Source of the DNA: Planctomycetales bacterium
Lineage (GTDB): Bacteria > 4484-113 > JAFGCY01
Assembly (NCBI GenBank): GCA_024645305.1
Contig: JAHEFU010000029.1
Coordinates: forward strand, 1 to 12,389
Direction: 5' to 3'
Length of the DNA stretch: 12,389 nt
Part shown: positions 1-5,943 of the stretch, piece by piece
How positions within the stretch are numbered: position 1 is the stretch's first letter
Layout: each line of letters starts with the position of its first letter
Program-made: the position numbers and the translations under genes
Notes under the pieces: generated by a model
The model's database searches: none
What the model was told of the DNA's origin: nothing
The model's input: only the letters and a program-made list of their open reading frames with translations

Positions 1-36
1 AGGATACAGTTGTTCATGCGTGATACACAGGTAGCC

Positions 37-111
37 GGGCGTTTACGCCCATGGCATGTTTACGGCCATGGCATGTTTACGGCCATGGCATGTTTACGGC
101 CGTAAACGGCC
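37..111. repeat. 17-bp tandem repeat flanked by palindromes
   Basis: Three perfect head-to-tail copies of CATGGCATGTTTACGGC lie at 50-66, 67-83 and 84-100. They are preceded by a hairpin GGGCG-TTTA-CGCCC (37-50). The last copy runs into a perfect 16-bp palindrome, GTTTACGGCCGTAAAC (92-107). All parts share the word GTTTACG. The block is noncoding, lies about 100 bp beyond the stop of the selenoprotein gene, and could be a transcription end, a protein-binding array or a simple slippage product. The first 36 bases of the window show nothing recognisable. Confidence 0.85.
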
Positions 112-147
112 TTCTGTCAAATTGATTCATGTCGCTTGTCGTCTATT

Positions 148-172
148 GTCATTCCTGCTGCGCGGGAATGAC
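148..172. repeat. REP-like inverted repeat
   Basis: GTCATTCC (148-155) and GGAATGAC (165-172) form a perfect 8-bp stem around a 9-base loop. The GTCATTCC...GGAATGAC pattern resembles the intergenic REP-type elements that are common in proteobacterial genomes. It sits in the 3' intergenic space of the minus-strand gene ending at 204. Only one copy was noticed in the window, so family membership is an inference. Confidence 0.5.
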
Positions 173-182
173 CTCCTGCTGT

Positions 183-198
183 CAGGCTGTGGAGCCTG
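183..198 (-). terminator. hairpin just after the selenoprotein stop
   Basis: CAGGCT-GTGG-AGCCTG is a perfect 6-bp stem with a 4-base loop, 5 bases beyond the TAG stop (204-206) of the minus-strand gene. There is no T-run after it on the minus strand, so it would be a weak or factor-dependent terminator, or a 3'-end stabiliser. Confidence 0.3.
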
Positions 199-203
199 GC
201 CTC

Positions 204-743
204 CTACTCCTTCCACGTTCCCAGCGACTCGATCAGGAAGGCGTGGTTGAACTTTGCCGAGGCATTCTCCCAGGCGATTGTCATCGTCAGTTCCACGATT
301 TCCGGCACGTTGAACTCCCCGCAGATCCGCGAGAACAGTTCGTCGCTGACATCCTGGTCCGTATAGGTCATTGCTTCGGCGTACTCCAGCGCCAGCTGCT
401 GGCGGTGGTCGTAGATGCTGTTGCCCCGCCAGTTGTCAAGCTGGGTGAGCTGTTCGTAGCTCAGGCCATGCGCGCTGCCACCTGCAGCGTTGAGGTCCGC
501 TCAATAGGGGCATTTGTTGATCAGCGCCACATGCCGGTTCAGCAGGTTGCGCAGGGAGGCCTCCAGCAGCCCGCTCTTGTGCAGGGCACCGAACATCCCG
601 CGCATGCCGTTGAAGATCTCCGGTGCATGCGCCGCCAGCAGCTGGCCTGTCAGCGGCTGGCCGTAATGCTCGGCCTGCTTCTCGAAGATCCGCTTGAGCC
701 GCGTGTCCAGCTTGTCGATGTCGGGTCCCTTGATGCGCGCCAT
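204..743 (-). CDS. AhpD-like (carboxymuconolactone decarboxylase family) selenoprotein, CxxU
   Basis: Predicted alkylhydroperoxidase/CMD-fold redox protein of 179 residues, the usual length for this family. The frame from ATG 743 reaches an in-frame TGA at 501-503 and then continues without a break to TAG 204-206. The TGA stands where the second redox cysteine belongs: residues 78-81 read C-P-Y-U, after SLRNLLNRHVALINK. After it come family-like segments, including ALEYAEAMT and a C-terminal EIVELTMTIAWENASAKFNH. Read as selenocysteine it gives a CxxU peroxidase/disulfide centre. AhpD-like selenoproteins are known from metagenomic surveys. The position four after U, a His in AhpD, is Asn (N85). 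GGAGG at 751-755 is 7 bases from ATG 743, which favours this start over ATG 749. A frameshift or nonsense pseudogene is less likely because the site, the register and the SECIS-like hairpin all fit. Confidence 0.87.
473..503 (-). promoter_or_regulatory. bacterial SECIS-like element with the Sec UGA codon
   Basis: On the minus strand the TGA (503-501) is followed by a perfect 6-bp stem, CGCTGC (489-484) and GCAGCG (478-473), closing the loop AGGTG (483-479). Counting U of UGA as 1, GCAGGU occupies positions 19-24, the same place as in the E. coli fdhF SECIS, where the loop GGU is contacted by SelB. The bulged U17 of fdhF is replaced here by a paired C. The hairpin would deliver Sec-tRNA to the UGA. 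Confidence 0.8.
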
Positions 744-750
744 TGCCATG

Positions 751-755
751 CCTCC
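751..755 (-). promoter_or_regulatory. ribosome binding site deciding the selenoprotein start
   Basis: GGAGG on the minus strand is 7 bases from ATG 743-741 but only 1 base from ATG 749-747. It therefore selects the inner Met (MARIKG). Confidence 0.7.
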
Positions 756-859
756 ATGGTGTGCTGATTCAATTCTAGAATGTGCATCCCGCTGAAACGG
801 CTAACTCCACGGTTTATAAGCGGCGAGAATACTGGTCTGCTGCAGACTGGATCGAGGCT

Positions 860-890
860 TTGCTCAAGATGTGGTTTCCTCGGGTAGAAT
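860..890 (+). promoter_or_regulatory. promoter for the structured RNA
   Basis: A -10 box TAGAAT (885-890) lies about 7 bases before the first paired base of the RNA at 897. The best upstream -35 candidate is TTGCTC (860-865), but its 19-base spacer is long. The rest of 744-859 holds the selenoprotein RBS, a palindrome ATTCTAGAAT (772-781) and an inverted repeat GTCTGC-T-GCAGAC (835-847), with no gene. Confidence 0.5.
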
Positions 891-896
891 GTTTGT

Positions 897-1060
897 ACGT
901 GTCCCTGAGGTATGCGACAAGGCCGTATTGCGTCGAACCGTAAGTCTCTCTTGGGAGGCAGAGTCCAGAGGCTGTAACCCCAGCGCTCAGCGAGCTTCCC
1001 CCTTATGCGAAGGTTCTCTTCGCGAATGGTACAACGGTATTTTGGGGGCACGTTCTTCTT
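897..1060 (+). ncRNA. structured small RNA, 6S RNA-like
   Basis: Bases 897-913 pair with 1037-1053 in an unbroken 17-bp terminal stem (11 Watson-Crick and 6 G-U pairs). Inside is a wide bubble, roughly 39 bases on the left and 36 on the right. The right side carries its own hairpin, GCGAA (1007-1011) with TTCGC (1019-1023). A second stem, GGGAGGC (953-959) with GCTTCCC (994-1000), is capped by GAG/CTC and by GCTG-TAACCC-CAGC (971-984). A rod with a large central bubble, including a small 3'-side hairpin, is the architecture of 6S RNA, which binds the RNA polymerase holoenzyme. A pyrimidine-rich run, TTCTTCTTTCC (1053-1063), follows and could end transcription just before the downstream ATG. 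The predicted length of about 160 nt is slightly short for 6S (about 180). No sequence-level match could be tested, so the identity is an inference; the fold itself is visible. Confidence 0.55.
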
Positions 1061-1063
1061 TCC

Positions 1064-1396
1064 ATGAAACTGACTGAACTCAACGACCGCTCACTTGCGG
1101 ACTTCATCCAGAAGACCCGCACGCCTGCACTCGTGGCCTTCACCGCCCCCTGGTCCAAGCCCTCACGCACGATGTACCCGGTGCTGGAGGAACTGGCCAA
1201 GCAGTATGACAGCGTGGTCAGCTTCGCGGTGGTGGATTCAGACAGTTCCCGCAATTCGCTGGACCACTACGGCGTGCTTTCGCTGCCGACCTACCTGTTC
1301 TTCCGCAACGGCCGCGTGGTGGACCGCTTCATCGGTGCCCTCACCAAGGAAAAGCTCACCGACCGCCTGGAACAGGACCTGCAGAAGCAGAAGTAG
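1064..1396 (+). CDS. thioredoxin-fold protein lacking both redox cysteines
   Basis: A 110-residue protein with a complete thioredoxin fold and the length of a classical thioredoxin. The active-site segment (around residues 27-40) reads TAPWSKPSRTMYPVLEEL, aligning with the canonical APWCGPCKMIAPVLEEL. Both cysteines are serine (codons TCC and TCA). The cis-proline is kept in LSLPTYLFF, and FRNGRVVDRFIG matches the last strands. It therefore cannot do dithiol-disulfide exchange and is more likely a binding or chaperone-like protein. It contains no cysteine at all. The Shine-Dalgarno is poor (GGGGG 1044-1048, 15 bases away), and the start lies only a few bases after the structured RNA, so the two may share a transcript. 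Its stop is 7 bases from the stop of convergent mrp. Confidence 0.88.
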   Translation: MKLTELNDRSLADFIQKTRTPALVAFTAPWSKPSRTMYPVLEELAKQYDSVVSFAVVDSDSSRNSLDHYGVLSLPTYLFFRNGRVVDRFIGALTKEKLTDRLEQDLQKQK

Positions 1397-1403
1397 CAGC
1401 TGC

Positions 1404-2594
1404 CTAGGCGTCCTGCACGGCGCTCTTGGCCCCCAGCACACTCGCCAGGCGCCGCGCGATTTCGCGGAAGCGTTCAGCCAGCTCACTGTCCGGGAACTGC
1501 GTCATCAGCGGTTCACCCACATCCCCGCCCTTGCGCATGCGTACATCCAGGGGGATCTCCCCGAGGAAGGGCACCCCGGCATCGCTGGCCAGAAGCTTAC
1601 CGCCGCCGCGATCGAAGATATCCGACGGCGTTTCGCAGCTCGGGCAGATGAAGTAGCTCATGTTCTCGATCACACCGAGCGTGCGGATACCCATGCGCTC
1701 GAACATCGTCATGGCCTTGGCGGCCACACTCGCGGCCACCTCCTGCGGCGTGGTGACCAGCACCGTGGCGGTCAGCGGCAGGGACTGTGTGAGGGACAGC
1801 GGGGCGTCACCCGTGCCCGGCGGCAGGTCCACGATCAGGAAGTCCAGCTCACCCCAGTCCACGTCCTGCAGGAACTGCTTGACGACGCCGTGTACCATCG
1901 GGCCGCGCCAGACCACTGCCTGGTTGGGCTTCAGCAGGAAGCCCATGCTCATGATCTTCAGCTTGAACTTCTCATTGGGAACGAGTTTCTGCTGCGCATT
2001 GATGAGTGGGTGGCCGTCCACGCCCAGCATCAGCGGGATGGAGGGGCCGTAGACATCCACGTCCAGCAGGCCGACCCTGTAGCCGATGTCCGACAGCGCC
2101 AGCGCCAGGTTGACACTGACCGTGCTCTTGCCGACGCCACCCTTGCCCGAGCCCACTGCGATGACATGCTTGACTCCCGGGATCGGGTTCTCGCCGGCAG
2201 CCGGGGCCTCACCGCCGACATTCAGTGGCCGGTGTCCTTCCGCGGCCTGCTGTGGCGGGGCTGCCGCTGCGGGAGGCGCAGCTCCGGCACCCGGCGGGAC
2301 CTGGGCCGTGGTCTGTGACTCGTCGCGTACGGCCATTGCCATTTCGCTGACCCAGCCCAGTTCGTTGAAGCGCTCGGCGATCGCCTCCTCCATTTCCTCG
2401 GGCACGAAATTGAATCCCGCTGGGATCACCAGCGTGAATTCAACGATGCTGTCGCGGATTCTCAGGTCCTTGAACATCCCGAGTGCGATCATGTCACGGT
2501 CCGTGCCTTCCAGCTCAATGCTGCGGATGGCGTCAAGGACCTGCAGCGTCTTGCTGCCGGCAGGTTTTGGTGCTGTTGCTTGGTTGTCGCTCAT
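1404..2594 (-). CDS. mrp: Mrp/ApbC-family iron-sulfur carrier ATPase
   Basis: Cytosolic P-loop NTPase of 396 residues that carries or assembles Fe-S clusters for apoproteins. The N-terminal MIP18/DUF59 domain spans about residues 15-95. An Ala/Pro/Gln-rich linker (about 98-130) leads to the ATPase domain. The deviant Walker A, GSGKGGVGKST, is near residue 148, followed by the LLDVDVYGPSIP segment and the Walker B-like FLIVDLPPGTGDAPLS. The C-terminal CPSC pair (near 317) is the Fe-S-bridging CxxC of this family. GGGGA lies 5 bases before ATG 2594. The gene follows the exported-protein gene 2652-3737 by 57 bases on the same strand and may be co-transcribed with it. The low-complexity linker is the only unusual part. 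Confidence 0.95.
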   Translation of the reverse strand: MSDNQATAPKPAGSKTLQVLDAIRSIELEGTDRDMIALGMFKDLRIRDSIVEFTLVIPAGFNFVPEEMEEAIAERFNELGWVSEMAMAVRDESQTTAQVPPGAGAAPPAAAAPPQQAAEGHRPLNVGGEAPAAGENPIPGVKHVIAVGSGKGGVGKSTVSVNLALALSDIGYRVGLLDVDVYGPSIPLMLGVDGHPLINAQQKLVPNEKFKLKIMSMGFLLKPNQAVVWRGPMVHGVVKQFLQDVDWGELDFLIVDLPPGTGDAPLSLTQSLPLTATVLVTTPQEVAASVAAKAMTMFERMGIRTLGVIENMSYFICPSCETPSDIFDRGGGKLLASDAGVPFLGEIPLDVRMRKGGDVGEPLMTQFPDSELAERFREIARRLASVLGAKSAVQDA

Positions 2595-2651
2595 AGAATT
2601 CCCCGCGAATTGGTATCCGCTGTGGCAGGGGAATATCTTACAGGGCGCGCC

Positions 2652-3737
2652 TCAGCGGGAGCCGAACGAGCCATGCTTGGACTTGCGCCTGGGCTTCTCC
2701 CGATCCTTGCTGCCCTGGCCGGGCACGCCGTAGATCGGGTTGTTGCTGCCCGGCGCACTGCCCACAGTATCCACTGCGTCAGCCAGGGTGAACAGCCGAT
2801 CCCCGTTGAGCGTAATGACCAGCGGAGTGGGAGGGGCTCCGGTTTCCATCAGGAAGTCACCGCGCACCGGGACTTCACCGGCCTTGATCGGGGACTTGCT
2901 GAAGGGGTTCCAGATCACGATCCCCAGCTCAAGGGCCATATCGATACGCTGCTGTGCGCTGTAGGTGGCCAGGCGGTGCCGCGGAATGTCCTCCTGGTCG
3001 GACATGTAACGGTAGAGGCTGTAGTACTGCGGCAGCATTTCCTCGCTGAACAGCAGCACCTGCGCGGCGTAAACGTCCCAGGGCCACTCATACTCAGCCG
3101 CGCTCACGCTCATTGTGCTCAGCCAGCGCTGGTCCGGTGAGTTCTGCACGTACTCAACATAGGTGCCATCCGGGGCATAGATCACCAGCTGCAGCAACTT
3201 GCCATTGGAGTAATACAGCACGTCACCGGGTGTCGGACTGGTGACGTCCTGGGGATCCACCCGCAGGGGACTGGAGCTCATGTTCAGCGGCTGGATCACG
3301 GGATTGTCCGGGTCCGAAGGGCCGCTGGGAGGCAGAATCTGCAGCGTGGTATCCAGCGGCCGCATTTCACTCATCAGTCCCGTACTGGGCAGGTTGGTCT
3401 TGCCAACGGATTCCGGGTCGTAGAACACTGCGTCAACCTCCACGCCGGTGAAGATGTTGAGCAGGTCCAGGTTCCAGGCTCCGGAGTTGTACAGGGCGTA
3501 GAAATCCTCCGGATACTCGTTGTATTCCAGGTAGTAGGCATGGGCGTTGACCGCCGCCGCCAGCATCTGTGTGTAGGCCCGGGCACGGAATTCACTTTTC
3601 TGCATATCCGTGCCCTTGATCATCCCGACGGACTGGGAGTCGCCGGGCAGCATGTCCTGCTGGGCCTCTACGGGCAGGGCCGGCAGCAGGAGCAGCAGGA
3701 CTGCCAGGCTGATCCTGACTGGGGTAATTACGTTCAT
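2652..3737 (-). CDS. exported protein of unknown function
   Basis: A 361-residue protein that I do not recognise. The start at 3737 is preferred over the longer frame (to 3815) because GAGG lies 6 bases before it and it gives a clean Sec signal peptide: a short N-region, then LAVLLLLLPALP, then a probable cut after VEA. The mature N-terminal part is rich in aromatic and acidic residues (AHAYYLEYNEYPEDFYALYN). That spacing recalls the globular part of type II pseudopilins, but there is no prepilin cleavage motif. The C-terminus is a very basic tail (KDREKPRRKSKH). It is probably periplasmic or secreted. The lysine/arginine tail may bind nucleic acid, envelope or anionic polymer, which is speculation. 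Confidence 0.8.
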   Translation of the reverse strand: MNVITPVRISLAVLLLLLPALPVEAQQDMLPGDSQSVGMIKGTDMQKSEFRARAYTQMLAAAVNAHAYYLEYNEYPEDFYALYNSGAWNLDLLNIFTGVEVDAVFYDPESVGKTNLPSTGLMSEMRPLDTTLQILPPSGPSDPDNPVIQPLNMSSSPLRVDPQDVTSPTPGDVLYYSNGKLLQLVIYAPDGTYVEYVQNSPDQRWLSTMSVSAAEYEWPWDVYAAQVLLFSEEMLPQYYSLYRYMSDQEDIPRHRLATYSAQQRIDMALELGIVIWNPFSKSPIKAGEVPVRGDFLMETGAPPTPLVITLNGDRLFTLADAVDTVGSAPGSNNPIYGVPGQGSKDREKPRRKSKHGSFGSR

Positions 3738-3788
3738 ATGCAACCTCGAGACATGTGACCACGGTCCGGGCGGACTGTTCCCGCCCAG

Positions 3789-3826
3789 ATTATATTGCCT
3801 GCGGCCCGGGCCCATCCGCCGGATGG
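3789..3826 (-). promoter_or_regulatory. promoter with overlapping palindrome upstream of the exported protein
   Basis: On the minus strand TATAAT (3794-3789) is a perfect -10 box, about 45 bases before the start region of the gene at 3737. The predicted -35 position (3812-3817) is poor in sequence but is covered by the inverted repeat CCATCCG-C-CGGATGG (3812-3826), directly next to the palindrome GGCCCGGGCC (3803-3812). This could be an operator. Confidence 0.45.
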
Positions 3827-3975
3827 CAGGGTCAGCCTGTCCAGGGATTCAGCGAACCCGGATGAGGGCCGACATGCAAGTGGCAAAATATGAAAGGACA
3901 GTACTGGAATACGACGAGAGCGGACTCTCAACTATTCAGACAGGAATCAGCCCTGTTGAGATTTCATTCGTCTGA

Positions 3976-4140
3976 TTAAGCGTCAGGCTCTTCTTCAATG
4001 ACCCATTTATCAAAGATCTTCTGCAGGTGAACCGGGTCGCCATGGTAGTACTGGTAGATTTCCGTTATATCCTCCCGTAATTCCTGGACGATCCTGTAGG
4101 CATCTTCCATGGTGCCGTTGCTATCAGTCTTGCCTTCCAT
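3976..4140 (-). CDS. 54-residue acidic small protein, unknown
   Basis: An open frame of 54 codons plus TAA, in a stretch with no other gene. GGAG lies 5-6 bases before ATG 4140. The product is acidic and helix-prone, with heptad-like hydrophobics in the middle (AYRIVQELREDITEIYQYY) and an acidic end (KWVIEEEPDA). It has no signal peptide, no membrane segment and no cysteine. An inner ATG (residue 11, MEDAYR) is possible. I do not recognise the family. The bases 3827-3975 between it and the next promoter hold nothing I can name. Confidence 0.6.
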   Translation of the reverse strand: MEGKTDSNGTMEDAYRIVQELREDITEIYQYYHGDPVHLQKIFDKWVIEEEPDA

Positions 4141-4242
4141 GTTCACTCCCAGCCGCTTGCGGGTCTACAAGGCCCATGGCCCTGTCTGCGGCTTCACCCC
4201 TTTCTACCCTGCAAGTACTCTGTCTGTTGCATTTCAGGCGAT

Positions 4243-4287
4243 GGGACAGCACATGCCTGTTGGCCGGGCCGGGAGCCTCCCTGTCCC
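4243..4287. repeat. long-loop inverted repeat in the neuB upstream region
   Basis: GGGACAG (4243-4249) and CTGTCCC (4281-4287) are perfect inverted repeats separated by 31 bases. They lie within the 234-bp space (4141-4374) between two divergent genes. No coding region is convincing in that space; the open frame 4109-4354 has no family-like sequence. The repeats may be chance or an operator pair. Confidence 0.3.
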
Positions 4288-4349
4288 GCTGATTCGCTGG
4301 CAATGGCCACATTTACGAACTTCCATGGCACAAACCCCCGGCGAGCCGA

Positions 4350-4370
4350 TATAATCCAGTTGTGAGGAGG
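4350..4370 (+). promoter_or_regulatory. -10 box and strong RBS of the neuB-type gene
   Basis: A perfect TATAAT (4350-4355) is followed by GAGGAGG (4364-4370), 4 bases before ATG 4375. Transcription would start near 4362, giving an unusually short leader of about 13 bases that is almost entirely the Shine-Dalgarno. No convincing -35 hexamer is present. Confidence 0.6.
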
Positions 4371-4374
4371 GAGC

Positions 4375-5436
4375 ATGCTCGTTGACAACTACAGGCCGGT
4401 GTATGTGATCGCCGAGGCCGGGATCAACCACGGTGGCGACCTGCAGGTTGCCGTCGAGATGGTGCGGCGAGCTGCGCAATCCGGTGTCAATGCCATCAAG
4501 TTCCAGAGCTTCAGTGCTGCAGGGCTGGCCCACCCGGATCTGGCAGCCGACCAGCACCGCTTCTTCTCGCAGTATGAGCTGGGCCGGGCCGCACATGCGA
4601 AGTTGGCAGCGCTGTGCCGCGAGCAGGATCTGGACTTCCTCTCAACACCCTTCGACATGGACATGCTTGCCATGCTGCAAGAGCTGAGCGTTCCCGCCTA
4701 CAAGATTGCCAGTTGCGACCTGACGAACCTGCCCTTCATCGCCGCAGTGGCCAGCCACCGTAAGCCGATGTACATCAGCACGGGCATGGGCAGCATGGAC
4801 GAGGTCTGGCGGGCATATGAGACGGCACTGGAGCACGGCTGTCCACATGTGGTGATGCTGCAGTGCACCACGCAGTACCCCACGCCTTACCCCCAGGTCA
4901 ACCTGCGGGCGATGCTGGCAATCTCGGACGAGGTTGGCTGCGACATCGGCTTTTCCGACCACAGCATCGGCAATTACTGCTGCCTGGCGGCGGTCGGCAT
5001 GGGTGCCAGTGTGATCGAGAAGCACTTCTGCCTGGACAAGACTGCCCCGGGTCCGGATATTCCAGGTTCATGTGATGCGCAGGAACTGGTTGAGCTGGTG
5101 CGTGGTATCCGCGCCATCGAACAGGCCATGGGGCGCCGCCACAAGGGCATGCTGGATAGCGAGGAAGAGATCGCAGGCATCGCCCGCCGCAGTGCATTTT
5201 ACTCGTGTGACCTGCCGGGTGGCCATTTGCTCCGTGAGGAAGACCTGCAGTTCCTGCGTCCGGGCAGCGGACTGGAGCCGCGGCTGGCAATGCAGCTGGT
5301 GGGCCGTGAGCTGCGGCAGTCCGTCTCCCGGTGCGCCCAGGTCCGGCCGGCGGACTTCCAGTTGCCGGAGCCGTTGCTGCAGTCAGAGTTTGCGCAGCAG
5401 GCTGTCCAGGGGAATGTCCTCGGAGCAGACGCTTAG
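4375..5436 (+). CDS. NeuB-type nonulosonic (sialic) acid synthase
   Basis: A 353-residue enzyme condensing phosphoenolpyruvate with an N-acetyl-hexosamine to a nine-carbon sialic-type acid. Family signatures in order are IAEAGINHGG, STPF, YKIAS, STGM, QCTTQYPTPY, GFSDHSIGNY, VIEKHF and PGPDI, then a C-terminal antifreeze-like (SAF) domain from about residue 285. Compared with Neisseria meningitidis NeuB, the metal-binding His215 and His236 correspond to H196 and H217 (same 21-residue spacing). Arg314 of the SAF domain corresponds to R295 (same 78-residue spacing). The Glu134 position is Asp here (D115). The family includes synthases of neuraminic, legionaminic and pseudaminic acids; which one cannot be told, so no symbol is given. 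No other genes of a nonulosonate pathway adjoin it apart from the dehydratase at 6470. The 3' end overlaps the convergent lipoprotein gene by 54 bp. Confidence 0.9.
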   Translation: MLVDNYRPVYVIAEAGINHGGDLQVAVEMVRRAAQSGVNAIKFQSFSAAGLAHPDLAADQHRFFSQYELGRAAHAKLAALCREQDLDFLSTPFDMDMLAMLQELSVPAYKIASCDLTNLPFIAAVASHRKPMYISTGMGSMDEVWRAYETALEHGCPHVVMLQCTTQYPTPYPQVNLRAMLAISDEVGCDIGFSDHSIGNYCCLAAVGMGASVIEKHFCLDKTAPGPDIPGSCDAQELVELVRGIRAIEQAMGRRHKGMLDSEEEIAGIARRSAFYSCDLPGGHLLREEDLQFLRPGSGLEPRLAMQLVGRELRQSVSRCAQVRPADFQLPEPLLQSEFAQQAVQGNVLGADA

Positions 5437-5931
5437 CTTGACCACCCCCCGGGTGCGTCCGCTTTCCTTGCTGCGGCTCTCGCTCTTGACGATCACGATT
5501 ATCATCCGCCTGTCGGGGCTGACATACTGCCGCGCCAGGGCCCGGGTGCTGGCACTTTCCACATCGTTCTCGACAATGAAGTAACCCGCACTGCGCAGTT
5601 GTGCTTCCCAGTGCTCCAGCACCTTGCTGAAGCCGTCATCCGTGGCAAAGCCCACTGCCCACAGTTCGCCGTCGAAGTCGCCCACGCCCGCCTTGCCTGC
5701 TACGGTCCTCCCATCATCGCTGTCAAAGCCCAGCGAGGCGAACAGTTCAGCGCTGTCCATTCCCTCCGGCACGCTCATGGCGCTCTCCGGCCAGCCGGAA
5801 GGAAAGGCCAGCGGGGCTGCAGCAGGGCCGGACCGGGGGCAGGCAGTACAGGCAAGCAGGCAGAGGCTGAGTATGGCCAGGCGATGAATCATGTGGAAGT
5901 AGACGCGCTGCGGCATGCACCAGTTTCGCAT
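5383..5931 (-). CDS. predicted lipoprotein, paralogue of its upstream neighbour
   Basis: Up to 182 residues with a lipoprotein-type signal: a hydrophobic core LAILSLCLLAC, with lipidation probably at the Cys of LLAC or of CTAC. The start is uncertain. ATG 5931 is 12 bases after the upstream gene's stop, with a distant GAGG. ATG 5892 (MIHRLAIL) gives a more ordinary signal peptide but has no Shine-Dalgarno. The body has a domain with the pattern V-x-F, then G-x-x-K-V, then H-x-x-A-Q-L-x-x-x-G-Y (DGFSKVLEHWEAQLRSAGYF). The gene at 5944-6354 has the same pattern. Function unknown; likely anchored in the envelope. Its last 54 bases are antisense to the neuB 3' end. Confidence 0.8.
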   Translation of the reverse strand: MRNWCMPQRVYFHMIHRLAILSLCLLACTACPRSGPAAAPLAFPSGWPESAMSVPEGMDSAELFASLGFDSDDGRTVAGKAGVGDFDGELWAVGFATDDGFSKVLEHWEAQLRSAGYFIVENDVESASTRALARQYVSPDRRMIIVIVKSESRSKESGRTRGVVKLSVCSEDIPLDSLLRKL

Positions 5932-5943
5932 CCGGCACGGGCC

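Noticed and set aside
1..111. CRISPR array
   Set aside because: The 17-bp repeats are directly adjacent with no spacers.
501..749. An 82-residue stand-alone protein ending at TGA 501
   Set aside because: It is the N-terminal half of the AhpD-like selenoprotein; the conserved C-terminal half continues in the same frame.
129..767. Long plus-strand open frame
   Set aside because: It is antisense to the selenoprotein gene; its length is a by-product of that frame, and it has no RBS or family-like sequence.
897..1060. tmRNA or tRNA
   Set aside because: No tag frame, no T-arm consensus, and no cloverleaf could be drawn; the rod with central bubble fits 6S better.
1095..2318. 407-codon plus-strand frame
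   Set aside because: It runs through the thioredoxin-fold gene in another frame and antisense through mrp; composition is typical of a GC-rich shadow.
4109..4354. 81-codon plus-strand frame upstream of neuB
   Set aside because: No RBS, Pro/Ser-rich random-looking product, and it overlaps the neuB promoter and the small gene.
5056..5061. Apparent loss of a metal-binding His in NeuB (GPDI instead of GPDH)
   Set aside because: N. meningitidis NeuB also reads GPDI here; its metal ligands are the His of SDH and the His of RHF, both conserved as H196 and H217.
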